Assembly (NCBI GenBank): GCA_036269075.1
Contig: DATASX010000111.1
Span: 1-37,949, forward strand
Length of the DNA: 37,949 bases
Reading direction: 5' to 3'
Source of the DNA: Sporichthyaceae bacterium
Lineage (GTDB): Bacteria > Actinomycetota > Actinomycetes > Sporichthyales > Sporichthyaceae
Under the pieces are notes generated by a model that worked only from the letters and a program-made list of their open reading frames with translations, did not search any database and had not been told where the DNA came from. Position numbers and translations under genes: made by a program. Shown piece after piece: positions 16,257 through 24,474 of the stretch; the stretch's first letter is position 1; the number at the start of each line of letters is the position of its first letter.

Positions 16257-18806
16257 TCAGGCGCGGGCGTGGTCGCACTCGCGGGCGCGCATGGCCCGCA
16301 CGATCCCGTCGCGACTCTCCAGCAGCAGGCGGCGCAGCGCCGGCGGCCGCTGCGTGGCCAGGAACTCGTCGGTCAGGTCCAGGGTCGACTGCTCGATCCG
16401 GAACGACGGGTAGAGGCCGACGACCAGGCCCTGGGCGATCTTGTTGGTGCGCTGCTCCCACACGGTCGGCAGGGCCTCGAAGTAGCGCCTCACGAACACC
16501 TCGGTCAGCGCTGTCTGCTCGGGCTGGTTGAGGCCGCCGATGACAGCGGCTTGGGTGGCGTTCGGCAGCGAGTCGTCGCGGACGACCGAGGCCCAGGCCT
16601 CCTCCTTGGCGGCGATCGTCGGCCGGGAGGCCAGCGCGGCCGCGGCGTAGCGGCGTCCGGCGGCGGTGTCGTCGACGGCCAGTTCCTTCTCGATGTCGGT
16701 CGCCCCGGCGGCCCCGCAGGTGACCAGGCGGCGCAGCAGGTGCCAACGCAGGTCCGGGTCCATCACCAGCCCGTCCAGCGAGTGCGCGCCGGACAACAGG
16801 CCGGAGAGCACCTCGAGCTGCTCCTCGCCGCGGGCGACGCCGGCGAACGTTCGGGCCCACGACAGCTGTCGGTCGCTGCCCGGCGCGGCCTTGCGCAGTC
16901 GCTCGAGCGCGGCGTTGCCCAGCCGGGCCAAGCCGGTGTCGCGGTAGCCGGGGTCGGCGAAGGAGTGCAGTGCCGCGACGGCCTGCCGCTGCAGTGCCTG
17001 CTCGACGACGATGTCGGTCTCGAAGTCGATGCCGCGCAGCACCAGCTCGACGTACTCCCGCGCGGGCAGTTCCGCGTCGCGGGTCATGTCCCAGGCCGCG
17101 GCCCAGCACAGGGTGCGCGGCAGCGAGTCGACGAACGCGCCGATGCTGCGGCCCACGGTCGCCAGGGAATGCTGGTCCAGACGGATCTTCGCGTAGGTCA
17201 GGTCGTCGTCGTTGACCAGGACCAGGTCGGCGCCCATGGTGCCGACCAACTCGGGCACCTCGGTGCGCGGACCGGCGATGTCGATCTCGATCCGGTCGCG
17301 CCGCCTGAGCTGACCCTCCGTCAGATCGTATCTGCCAATGGCGATCCGGTGCGGTCGGATGGTCGGGTACTCCGGCACCGCGGTCTGGACGACGGCGAAC
17401 TCGGCGAAGTTCCCGGCCTCGTCGAGGGTGAACTCCGGCCGCAGCACGTTGACGCCCGCGGTCTGCAGCCACAGTTGCGACCAGGTGGTCAGGTCGCGGC
17501 CCGAGGTCTCCTCGAGCATCACCATCAAGTCGGCCAACGTGGTGTTTCCCCAGGCGTGGCGGGAGAAGTAACGCCGGATCGCCTCGAAGAAGTTGTCGTG
17601 GCCGACCCAGGCCACCAACTGCTTGAGCACCGAAGCGCCCTTGGCGTAGGTGATGCCGTCGAAATTGACCTCGACGTCGGCCAGGTCGGTGATGTCGGCG
17701 ACGATCGGGTGGGTGGAGGGCAGCTGGTCCTGGCGGTAGGCCCAGGTCTTCTCCACGTTGGCGAACGTGGTCCAGGCGTTGGTCCACCGGGTCGACTCGG
17801 CCTGGGCCAGCACCGAGACGAAGGTGGCGAAGGACTCGTTCAGCCACAGGTCGTCCCACCACCGCATGGTGACCAGGTCGCCGAACCACATGTGCGCCAA
17901 CTCGTGCAGGATCGTCTCGGCCCGGCGCTCGTAGGTGGCGTCGGTGACCTTGGAGCGGAAGACGTAGTCCTCGAGGATCGTCACGCAGCCGGCGTTCTCC
18001 ATGGCGCCGGCGTTGTACTCGGGCACGAACAGCTGGTCGTACTTGGTGAACGGGTACGGGTGCGCGAAGAGGTCGAGGAAGAAGTCGAATCCGCGCTTGG
18101 TGACGTCGAAGATCTCGGCCGCGTCGAGGTGCTCGGCCAGCGAGGCTCGGCAGGCCACCGCCATCGGGATCTCCAGGTCGCCGCGGCGGTAGACGTCGCG
18201 CTCGACGTGGTAGCCGCCGGCGACCAGCGCGGTGATGTAGGTGGAGATCGGCGGGGTGGCCTCGAACGCCCAGGCCGCCGCGCCGGACCGCCCGGACACC
18301 GGGCGTGGCTCCGGGGTGGTGGCGTTGGAGAACACGGCCCAGTCGGCCGGGGCCAGCACCGTGAGCTGGAAGGTGGCCTTCAGGTCCGGCTGGTCGAAGC
18401 AGGCGAACACCCGCTTGGCGTCGGCGACCTCGAACTGGGTGTACAGGTAGGTGCGGCTGTCGACCGGGTCGATGAACCGGTGCAGGCCCTCACCGGTGTT
18501 CATGTAGGCGCAGTTGGCCACGACCCGCAGGGTGTTGCTGTTCTCCAGCGCGGGCAGCCTGATCCGTGTCCCGTCGAAGTGCGTGGCCGGGTCCAACGAT
18601 CGACCGTTCAGGGTCAGCTCGGTGACCTCCGGTGCGATCAGGTCCACAAATGACTCGCCGGCGTCGGCGGCGGTGAAGCCGATGACCGTGGTGGACAGGT
18701 AGGTCGGCCCGTCGCTGGTCAGGTCGAGTTCGACGGTGTACGTCCCGACGTCCAGTCGGCCGGCGCGGTCGCCCGCCTCGTCTCGGGTCAGGTTCTTGCC
18801 GGGCAC
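16257..18806 (-). CDS. pepN: Aminopeptidase N (M1 zinc metallopeptidase)
   Basis: This 849-residue cytoplasmic exopeptidase removes N-terminal amino acids from peptides. It has the M1 signature: the exopeptidase motif GAMEN (in YNAGAMENAGCVTI), the zinc site HELAHMWFGDLVTMRWWDD followed by NESFA with the third ligand Glu, and the transition-state Tyr in the FDGITYAKGASVL region. The C-terminal ERAP1-like helical domain is complete. Length is typical (about 850-870). The ATG at 18806 gives MPGKNLTRDEA, the family start. It diverges from rpiB, with 142 bp between starts, as in mycobacteria (Rv2467/Rv2465c). Confidence 0.97.
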   Translation of the reverse strand: MPGKNLTRDEAGDRAGRLDVGTYTVELDLTSDGPTYLSTTVIGFTAADAGESFVDLIAPEVTELTLNGRSLDPATHFDGTRIRLPALENSNTLRVVANCAYMNTGEGLHRFIDPVDSRTYLYTQFEVADAKRVFACFDQPDLKATFQLTVLAPADWAVFSNATTPEPRPVSGRSGAAAWAFEATPPISTYITALVAGGYHVERDVYRRGDLEIPMAVACRASLAEHLDAAEIFDVTKRGFDFFLDLFAHPYPFTKYDQLFVPEYNAGAMENAGCVTILEDYVFRSKVTDATYERRAETILHELAHMWFGDLVTMRWWDDLWLNESFATFVSVLAQAESTRWTNAWTTFANVEKTWAYRQDQLPSTHPIVADITDLADVEVNFDGITYAKGASVLKQLVAWVGHDNFFEAIRRYFSRHAWGNTTLADLMVMLEETSGRDLTTWSQLWLQTAGVNVLRPEFTLDEAGNFAEFAVVQTAVPEYPTIRPHRIAIGRYDLTEGQLRRRDRIEIDIAGPRTEVPELVGTMGADLVLVNDDDLTYAKIRLDQHSLATVGRSIGAFVDSLPRTLCWAAAWDMTRDAELPAREYVELVLRGIDFETDIVVEQALQRQAVAALHSFADPGYRDTGLARLGNAALERLRKAAPGSDRQLSWARTFAGVARGEEQLEVLSGLLSGAHSLDGLVMDPDLRWHLLRRLVTCGAAGATDIEKELAVDDTAAGRRYAAAALASRPTIAAKEEAWASVVRDDSLPNATQAAVIGGLNQPEQTALTEVFVRRYFEALPTVWEQRTNKIAQGLVVGLYPSFRIEQSTLDLTDEFLATQRPPALRRLLLESRDGIVRAMRARECDHARA

Positions 18807-18948
18807 GGGAACTCCTGATCGACGGCTCGGTCACAACCGAGCCATGGTGTCATGCGGACACTTCAGGTGGGCCAGTGCGTCGAGCCGCCCGAGCGACACC
18901 GGCGGCCCGGCGGCCGGGACCGCCACCTGCCTTTGAGAGACTCCGCCC

Positions 18949-19455
18949 ATGCGCGTCTACCTGGGTTCGGACCACGCGGGCTACGAGCTCAAGGCCCATC
19001 TGCTGAAGTGGCTCGAGGACCGCGGTGAGGAACCCGTCGACTGCGGGCCGATCGCCTACGACCCGCAGGACGACTACCCGCCGTTCGTCCTGCGCGCTGC
19101 CGCCCGCACCGTCGCCGACCCGGGCAGCCTCGGGATCGTCATAGGTGGCTCGGGCAACGGTGAGGCCATGGCGGCCAACAAGGTGCCCGGCGTGCGCGCC
19201 GCGTTGGCGTGGTCGTTGGAGACCGCCCAACTCGGCCGGGAGCACAACGACGCCAACGTGCTCAGCATCGGCGCCCGGATGCACACCGTGGCCGAGGCGG
19301 TCACGTTCGTCGAACGCTTCCTGGACACCCCGTTCAGCCAGGACCCGCGGCACATCCGCCGCATCGACATGCTCAGCGCGTACGAGGTCGCCCACGCGCT
19401 GCCGGGCGACGCGCCGCTCGACGGGGCGCATCCGGAACTGCCCGACCCCGCCTGA
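18949..19455 (+). CDS. rpiB: Ribose-5-phosphate isomerase B
   Basis: This 168-residue enzyme interconverts ribose 5-phosphate and ribulose 5-phosphate in the pentose phosphate pathway. Motifs are VYLGSDHAGYELK at the N-terminus, the anion-hole loop GIVIGGSGNGEAMAANKVPG and the C-terminal NDANVLSIGARMH. The loop has GSGNGE, without the active-site Cys of the E. coli enzyme. This matches the actinobacterial type, in which Glu in this loop is the catalytic base. Length matches M. tuberculosis RpiB (162). The ATG at 18949 begins directly with the conserved first strand. Confidence 0.96.
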   Translation: MRVYLGSDHAGYELKAHLLKWLEDRGEEPVDCGPIAYDPQDDYPPFVLRAAARTVADPGSLGIVIGGSGNGEAMAANKVPGVRAALAWSLETAQLGREHNDANVLSIGARMHTVAEAVTFVERFLDTPFSQDPRHIRRIDMLSAYEVAHALPGDAPLDGAHPELPDPA

Positions 19456-19477
19456 ACGCCCCCGACGGGAGGGCGGG

Positions 19478-19615
19478 ATGGCGATCCGTTGGGGTTGCGT
19501 GGCGAAGGTGGTCACTTGCGTGATTGCCGGCGTCGGCGTCACTCTGGCGATCTTGTTCGCCGTCGCCGTGGCAAGGCGTCGTGGACGTAGACCAGGACGA
19601 GTGATCCTGCCCTGA
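19478..19615 (+). CDS. Small membrane ORF, probable N-terminal part of a broken gene
   Basis: This 45-residue frame starts at an ATG behind a GGGAGGGCGGG ribosome binding site and encodes one transmembrane helix (VVTCVIAGVGVTLAILFAVAV) followed by a strongly basic stretch. It ends at TGA 19613-19615. Third-position GC bias continues immediately after it in another frame (see the next entry), so it may be the membrane anchor of a larger protein split by a frameshift. It lies 22 bp after rpiB. Confidence 0.4.
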   Translation: MAIRWGCVAKVVTCVIAGVGVTLAILFAVAVARRRGRRPGRVILP

Positions 19616-20160
19616 TCGCGGTAGGCAGCTCCTTCCTGGACGGCTTGGGCTCACCGGCCGAGGCAAACCGCGACGTCTACGGCACGGCCTGCGGCTTACC
19701 GGAGCAGCCCTACTGCGCGTGGTCGCCCACGCTGTCGCCGACTGCTCTGGAGGCGGCCGTGGGGGACCTCATCAAATGAGCAGGCGGCTCCCGGAAGCAC
19801 CGCGAGCGCCTCCATCGCCCGATCCCCGGTATCTCCATCGACTGCTCGATCGGACCGTTTCCGGCCTTCGTAGTCGGACGGGTGGACGCTCACCGGCCGG
19901 CCGAAAACGTCGCGCCGAAACCGCTGGGCTCGCTGCTGGAACCCGGTGCCGTGCCCGAGGGCCGGCAGCCTCCACCGACCTTCTGCCACATCGACGCGCA
20001 CAAATTCCGCACCGTCGGTGGACGCGACGGCGTGCTGGTCATCTTCACCTTGAGGACGGCCGGCCCGGACGGCTTCGACGGCGAATTCACGGCGATCGCG
20101 GATGGCGCCTCGATGCCGGACTACCCGACGCCGACGACAACTCCCATCTCCTGGCGTGTG
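19591..20160 (+). pseudogene. Unrecognised exported-protein gene with frameshift and internal stop
   Basis: From 19591 the forward frame has no start codon but clear codon bias. It reads AVGSSFLDGLGSPAEAN and then GLPEQPYCAWSPTLSPT up to a TGA at 19777. The same frame goes on without loss of bias after that TGA: PIPGISIDCSIGPFPAFVV, then PTFCHIDAHKFRTVGGRDG and GVLVIFTLRTAGPDGFDGEF. A GTG at 19882 could start an isolated downstream ORF. Together with the membrane ORF at 19478, this looks like one former anchored protein of about 210-220 residues broken by a frameshift near 19600 and an in-frame TGA. Its end merges into the long hairpin at 20145. I recognise no family. Selenocysteine recoding is very unlikely. 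Confidence 0.4.
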
Positions 20161-20207
20161 GCGCGCCCTTCCGCGACGGGGAAGGGCGCGCGACGCGCCA
20201 GGAGATG
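20145..20207. terminator. Long dyad downstream of fgd
   Basis: A 63-nt dyad has a perfect 12-bp outer stem (CATCTCCTGGCG with its complement at 20196-20207), a 4x4 internal loop, a perfect 12-bp inner stem (GCGCGCCCTTCC with its complement at 20180-20191) and a 7-nt loop. It begins 12 bp beyond the fgd stop and faces the broken forward-strand gene, so it probably terminates from both sides. Confidence 0.65.
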
Positions 20208-20219
20208 CGGTACCCGGGG

Positions 20220-21224
20220 TCAGGACAGGGCGCGGAGCGCGGGCATGACGTCCGCGGCGAACTGATCCATGAAGCGAACCTGGTCCGCGCCCGGGGCGTG
20301 GAAGACCAAGTTGGTGAAGCCCGCGTCGATGTAGGGCTTGAGGCCCTCGAGCACCTCGTCGGGTTTGGCCGCGACGATCCAGCGCTTGGCCACCTGCTCG
20401 ATGGGCAGCTCGTCGGCCAGGCGCTCCATCTCCTGCGAGCTGTGCACACTGTGCTTCTGCTCGGCGGTCAGCGACAGCGGCGCCCAGAAGCGGGTCGCGT
20501 GCAGCGCGAAGTCGGCGTCGTGGTCGTAGGAGAGCTTGACCTCGATCATCCGGTCCAACGACTCGGGGGTGCGCCCGGCCTTCTCCAGGCCCTCGGTCAA
20601 CGCCGGTACCAACTCCTCCTGGTACAGCTTCATGCCCTTGCCCGAGGTGCAGATGAAGCCGTCGCCGACGCGACCGGCGTATCGGGCCACGACCGGGCCG
20701 CCCGCAGCGACGTAGACCGGGACCGGCCTGGCAGGCTTGTCGTAGATCGTCGCGCCCACGGTCTTGTAGTACTCGCCGTCGTGGTCGACGTGGTCCTCGG
20801 TCCACAACCGGCGCATCAGGTCGATGGCCTCACGCATCCGGGCGAAGCGCTCCTTGAACTCCGGCCACTCCATACCCGTGACGGCCACGTCGTTCAGCGC
20901 CTCGCCGGTGCCCAGGCCGAGCATGATCCGGTCCGGGTACAGGCAGCCCATCGTGGCGAATGCCTGCGCGATCACTGCCGGGTTGTAGCGGAACGTCGCG
21001 GTGAGCACCGAGGTCCCCAGCGTGATGCGCTCGGTGCGCTCGCCGACCGCGGTCATCCAGGAGATCGAGAAAGGCGCGTGCCCGCCGTTGTGCCGCCACG
21101 GCTGGAAGTGGTCGCTGACCACGGCACTGTCGAAGCCGTGCTGCTCGGCGGCGACGCCGAACTCCACCAGGTCCCGCGGCCCGAACTGCTCGGCCGAGGC
21201 CTTGTACCCGATCCGGATGCTCAT
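20220..21224 (-). CDS. fgd: F420-dependent glucose-6-phosphate dehydrogenase
   Basis: This 334-residue luciferase-like (LLM) TIM-barrel enzyme closely resembles mycobacterial Fgd1 (336 residues): [82 protein letters not shown] and [14 protein letters not shown] are all present. It oxidises glucose 6-phosphate to 6-phosphogluconolactone and passes hydride to F420, supplying F420H2. The catalytic His (in SDHFQPWRH), Trp and Glu are retained. The organism must therefore make coenzyme F420. The ATG at 21224 sits behind AGGAGACGC, which decides the start. A long dyad follows the stop. Confidence 0.95.
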   Translation of the reverse strand: MSIRIGYKASAEQFGPRDLVEFGVAAEQHGFDSAVVSDHFQPWRHNGGHAPFSISWMTAVGERTERITLGTSVLTATFRYNPAVIAQAFATMGCLYPDRIMLGLGTGEALNDVAVTGMEWPEFKERFARMREAIDLMRRLWTEDHVDHDGEYYKTVGATIYDKPARPVPVYVAAGGPVVARYAGRVGDGFICTSGKGMKLYQEELVPALTEGLEKAGRTPESLDRMIEVKLSYDHDADFALHATRFWAPLSLTAEQKHSVHSSQEMERLADELPIEQVAKRWIVAAKPDEVLEGLKPYIDAGFTNLVFHAPGADQVRFMDQFAADVMPALRALS

Positions 21225-21428
21225 GTGTGCGTCTCCTGCTCCCGGGCCCGCGCGGGCGAGCGACGGCTGGACTCCTCGGTGCACTCAACCTACCCAGGGA
21301 CATTTCGGACATCGGTGGGCAGCGGACGACGGGCGAGGCAAAGGATCGGCACAGCATCGGTATCGCCGATTCGAAGGTCCGGCATTTCGGCCGCGGACGA
21401 CATACCGGAGCAGTTCACTGGCCGAGCC

Positions 21429-21734
21429 ATGGCAGCTTCCGACCCCTCGTCCGGCATCCGGCACGGCGCCCACGCGGCGCCGCGATCCGGCTCGTGGCCG
21501 CGCGGTCGGGTCCTCGCGGTCGGGCTGACCGTGCTCGCGGTCGGGGTCGGCACCTGGGTGCTCGGTGCGAGCGAGGACAAGCCCGCGCCGCACACCGGCC
21601 GGGCCGACGTGCACTCGCTGCCGGCCGGCAGCGCACCGCCCTTGGCCGTGGCCCCGCCGCCGTCGCGGCACGGGACGACCGCGGCCGCCGGTTCGGTGCG
21701 GCGGGCACGATCGGTCGCCGTCGGCGCCCGCTGA
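21429..21734 (+). CDS. Small single-pass membrane protein, unknown
   Basis: This 101-residue frame (MAASDPSSGIRHGAH...) has a basic N-terminus, one transmembrane helix (VLAVGLTVLAVGVGTWVLG) and an external tail rich in Pro, Ala, Ser and Arg. The arrangement resembles the anchor and linker of exported actinobacterial proteins that lack a folded domain. It begins 204 bp from the divergent fgd start and ends 47 bp before panE. No family is recognised and there is no strong ribosome binding site. Codon bias supports coding. Confidence 0.55.
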   Translation: MAASDPSSGIRHGAHAAPRSGSWPRGRVLAVGLTVLAVGVGTWVLGASEDKPAPHTGRADVHSLPAGSAPPLAVAPPPSRHGTTAAAGSVRRARSVAVGAR

Positions 21735-21781
21735 GGCACACGCCCCGGGCGTGGCCCCCACCGTCGACTAATGTCCATCGG

Positions 21782-22717
21782 GTGCGGATCGGCGTGATCG
21801 GAGCCGGCGGGGTCGGCGGGTATTTCGGTGCCAGGTACGCCGCGGCCGGTCATGACGTGGCATTTCTGGCGCGCGGGGCGAGCCTTGCCGCGTTGCGGAC
21901 CAACGGCATCAAGATCCGCAGCCCGCGTGGCGATCTGGAGATGCCGGTCGAGGTCACCGACGACGCCGCCAAGATCGGCGAGTGCGACGTCACGCTGCTG
22001 GCTGTCAAAGGACACGCGATCGACGCCGCGATGCCCGCGCTGGAGACGATGCTCGGCAAGGCCGGTTGGACCGCTGTGCTGCAGAACGGCGGTCCCGGGC
22101 CCAGCGAGCGGGTCGCCGCCGCGATCGGTGCCGATCGCACCGTGGGCGGCGCCGTCTACATCTCCTGCCACCTCCGCGAGCCGGGGGTGCTCGAACACCA
22201 CTCGCCATTGGCCGGGGTCGGGCTGGGGGAGATGGTCGGCGGCCGCAGCGCCCGGCTGGAGGAGTTCGCCGCGGCCACCGCCCCGGCCGGCATCGACGTC
22301 GAGATCTCTGCGGACGTGCGGGTCCTGCTCTGGTCGAAGTTCGCGTTCATCTGCGGCCTGGCCGGGGCGACCGCGGCCAGTGGGCACCCGATCGGCGACG
22401 TGCGGTCGTCCGACTCCGGCCGCCGACTGCTGCACGGTTTGGTGACCGAGGGCGCCGCCGTTGCGCGGGCCGAGGGCGTCAAGCTGCCGGCGGACTACGA
22501 GGCGACCACGCTGGCGTTGCTGGACCACATCGACGGCGGGATGCGCAGCTCGCTGCACGAGGACCTGGTCCATGGGCGGCCGAGTGAGCTGGAGTTCCTG
22601 CACGGCGAGATCGTGCGTCGGGCGGGGCTGGTGGGCGTGGCAGTACCGGTGACAGCGACGGTGCACGCAGTGCTGCTCCCTCGCGACGCCGCGGGTCGGG
22701 CCGCAGTCCGGGCGTGA
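21782..22717 (+). CDS. panE: 2-dehydropantoate 2-reductase (ketopantoate reductase family)
   Basis: This 311-residue enzyme has an N-terminal Rossmann fold RIGVIGAGGVGGYFGARYAA, the middle motif VTLLAVKGHAIDAAM and LQNGGPGPSERV, then a helical C-terminal domain with WSKFAFICGLAGATA and the substrate loop GGMRSSLHEDLVHGRPSELE. The family reduces ketopantoate to pantoate with NADPH for CoA synthesis. The key Lys (SK in LWSKF) and the Ser-Ser-Leu-Asp-like loop are present. Paralogues with other 2-keto acid substrates exist, so the substrate is inferred. The GTG at 21782 begins exactly at the first beta strand. Confidence 0.88.
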   Translation: MRIGVIGAGGVGGYFGARYAAAGHDVAFLARGASLAALRTNGIKIRSPRGDLEMPVEVTDDAAKIGECDVTLLAVKGHAIDAAMPALETMLGKAGWTAVLQNGGPGPSERVAAAIGADRTVGGAVYISCHLREPGVLEHHSPLAGVGLGEMVGGRSARLEEFAAATAPAGIDVEISADVRVLLWSKFAFICGLAGATAASGHPIGDVRSSDSGRRLLHGLVTEGAAVARAEGVKLPADYEATTLALLDHIDGGMRSSLHEDLVHGRPSELEFLHGEIVRRAGLVGVAVPVTATVHAVLLPRDAAGRAAVRA

Positions 22718-22790
22718 TGTGCGCGACCCCCCGTCGGGTGAGCTACGGAGATACCCTCAACAGAACCGCGTCGCAGGCTCGGAGGAGCAG

Positions 22791-23393
22791 ATGAACCGCA
22801 GGTCGGGTCACCTCCGTGTGGCGCTGACCGACGCGGACCCCGGCCGGCCGGCGCGCCTGGAGGATCTGCTGCAGGCGGTCGCCAAGGGCGACCAGGATGC
22901 ATTTGCCGCCGTCTTCGAGCGTATGTCCGCACCCGTATACGGCCTGATCCGGCGCGTGCTGCGCGACCCGGCGCAGTCCGAGGAGGTCGCCCAGGAGGTG
23001 CTGCTCGCCGTCTGGCGCACCGCGGCCCGGTTCGACGAGACCCAGGGCTCGGGGACCGCTTGGATGATGACGATGGCGCACCGGCGGGCGGTCGACCGGG
23101 TGCGCTCCGAGCAGGCCACCGCCGACCGGCACCACCGCTTCGGTAGCCGCGATGTCGAGCCGGCCTACGACTCGGTTGCCGAGTCCGTGGAGAACCGGTT
23201 GGACCAGGAGGCCGTGCGCGAGTGCCTGTCCTCGCTCACCGACCTGCAACGGGAATCGGTCACGTTGGCCTACTACCAGGGCCTGAGCTATCGCGAGGTC
23301 GCCGAGCACCTCGAGCTCCCGCTGGGCACCGTCAAGACGCGGATGCGCGACGGCCTGATCCGCATGCGCGACTGCCTCGGAGTGGCCGTGTGA
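22791..23393 (+). CDS. sigK: ECF RNA polymerase sigma factor, SigK-like
   Basis: This 200-residue sigma-70 family factor has region 2 (DAFAAVFERMSAPVYGLIRR, then AQSEEVAQEVLLAVWRTAAR, the TAWMMTMAHRRAVDRVR helix) and region 4 (LTDLQRESVTLAYYQGLSYR, EVAEHLELPLGTVKTRMRDG). These closely match SigK of mycobacteria (187 residues). SigK is normally held by the membrane anti-sigma factor RskA encoded next to it, but here the next gene is convergent and unrelated. The ATG at 22791 with GGAGGAG 6 nt upstream decides the start over a longer GTG frame. It lies 73 bp after panE. Confidence 0.9.
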   Translation: MNRRSGHLRVALTDADPGRPARLEDLLQAVAKGDQDAFAAVFERMSAPVYGLIRRVLRDPAQSEEVAQEVLLAVWRTAARFDETQGSGTAWMMTMAHRRAVDRVRSEQATADRHHRFGSRDVEPAYDSVAESVENRLDQEAVRECLSSLTDLQRESVTLAYYQGLSYREVAEHLELPLGTVKTRMRDGLIRMRDCLGVAV

Positions 23394-23432
23394 CGTCGGC
23401 TGCGTCGACGGCCACCCCGAAAGCGCCAGATC

Positions 23433-24209
23433 TCAGCCGCAGAGCTTGGCGTTGATCGCCTTGGCCAGGTTCGCGAACTCCTCGGCCTCATCTGCGCTCA
23501 GCGCGGAGGCCACCACGGCAGCCATGCGGCTGCTGGTCGTCTCCTCGACCTCCTCGCGGACCGCCTTCAGGTGCGAGACGTCCGGCCACGGCTCGCTGAA
23601 GCCGAACAGCCCGGCGTAGTCGGCACCCCCGCCGGGGCGGTTCGGACAGTTGCCCGGGTTGTTGAGCAGGTGGGCTTCCTTGGGCGAGATGCCGGACAGC
23701 GCCAGCGCGGCCATGTGGATGCCACCGCGCAGCTCGCGCAGGATGAGCAGCACCTGGAATGCGTGTCCGGCCTGCTCGGACGAACGGGGCTTCGCGGCCC
23801 AGCCCGCGAAGATCGGCATGCCGGAGCGGGGCGCCGCGGCGATGATCTTCTCGCCGAGCTCGGTGAAACGGTCGAGGCCCGCCAGGCCGGCCAGGTGGCG
23901 CGAGGCCCACTCGGCGGCCTGCTGGTTGTAGAGGTCCGCGCCGCCGGTCCCGCCGTGCACCGGCTTGCCCGACTCCCAGAACAGGGTCGTGACCTCGACG
24001 GGGAAGTGGTACAGCACGGATGCGACGACCTCGGTCGGGGCTTCGCCGAGCATCCCGCCGCGGCCGGCGAAGTGACCGGCGAACGGATGGTCGTAGCCTG
24101 CGCCGAGGGTGGCCTCGAACTGCTCGGGATGGAGCATCCACGCTGCACCGGCGGTCTCGATGGGGCTGGCCGCCGCGGCGGTTGCGGCGGCGATCCTGGT
24201 GTCGGTCAC
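23433..24209 (-). CDS. SCO6745-like conserved actinobacterial protein
   Basis: This 258-residue, mostly helical protein has features seen in SCO6745-type proteins: an N-terminal AAWMLHPEQFE region, GHFAGRGGMLGEAPTEVVAS, a VLYHFPVEVTTLFW segment resembling the family's FYNFxPxxV motif, and a helical C-terminal half. The family is broadly distributed in actinobacteria and has no established function. The GTG at 24209, preceded by GAGGAG, decides the start; an upstream extension lacks bias. The gene converges with sigK (39 bp between stops) and its upstream region faces the lipoprotein gene. Confidence 0.65.
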   Translation of the reverse strand: MTDTRIAAATAAAASPIETAGAAWMLHPEQFEATLGAGYDHPFAGHFAGRGGMLGEAPTEVVASVLYHFPVEVTTLFWESGKPVHGGTGGADLYNQQAAEWASRHLAGLAGLDRFTELGEKIIAAAPRSGMPIFAGWAAKPRSSEQAGHAFQVLLILRELRGGIHMAALALSGISPKEAHLLNNPGNCPNRPGGGADYAGLFGFSEPWPDVSHLKAVREEVEETTSSRMAAVVASALSADEAEEFANLAKAINAKLCG

Positions 24210-24383
24210 GACCAAACTCCTCACGCTGTCAAGCCGGTCGGGCGGTTGTCCGCCCTGCCGACCGACCCTAGTCGGCCCCACCGACCAAGTCCTTGTCGGA
24301 ACGGGACAACTGCAGGCCCTCGCACCCGTCCCGGCGAGTGAAGGAGCCGGCGTGAGCGGTCCACCCTGACGTGGCCGTGATCA

Positions 24384-24421
24384 CCGGTATCGATTCGGTC
24401 TCGGGCCGGTTCCCATACCGG
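24384..24421. promoter_or_regulatory. Inverted repeat upstream of the duplicated-domain lipoprotein
   Basis: CCGGTAT (24384-24390) and ATACCGG (24415-24421) form a 7-bp dyad separated by 24 bp, ending 53 bp before the lipoprotein start. Two-arm spacing of this size could be an operator for a dimeric regulator, but nothing more supports it. Confidence 0.25.
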
Positions 24422-24474
24422 ATTGGGGTACTCGTCATGATCGAATGCCGGCACCCGATCCGAGAGGACCACAG

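Noticed and set aside
19777-19779. Selenocysteine codon in the broken gene
   Set aside because: No redox motif around the TGA and no selenocysteine machinery in view; upstream there is also a frameshift, so simple decay explains it.
20220-21224. Generic LLM-class F420 oxidoreductase of unknown substrate
   Set aside because: Several long motifs match Fgd1 so closely, including its length, that the specific assignment is preferred.
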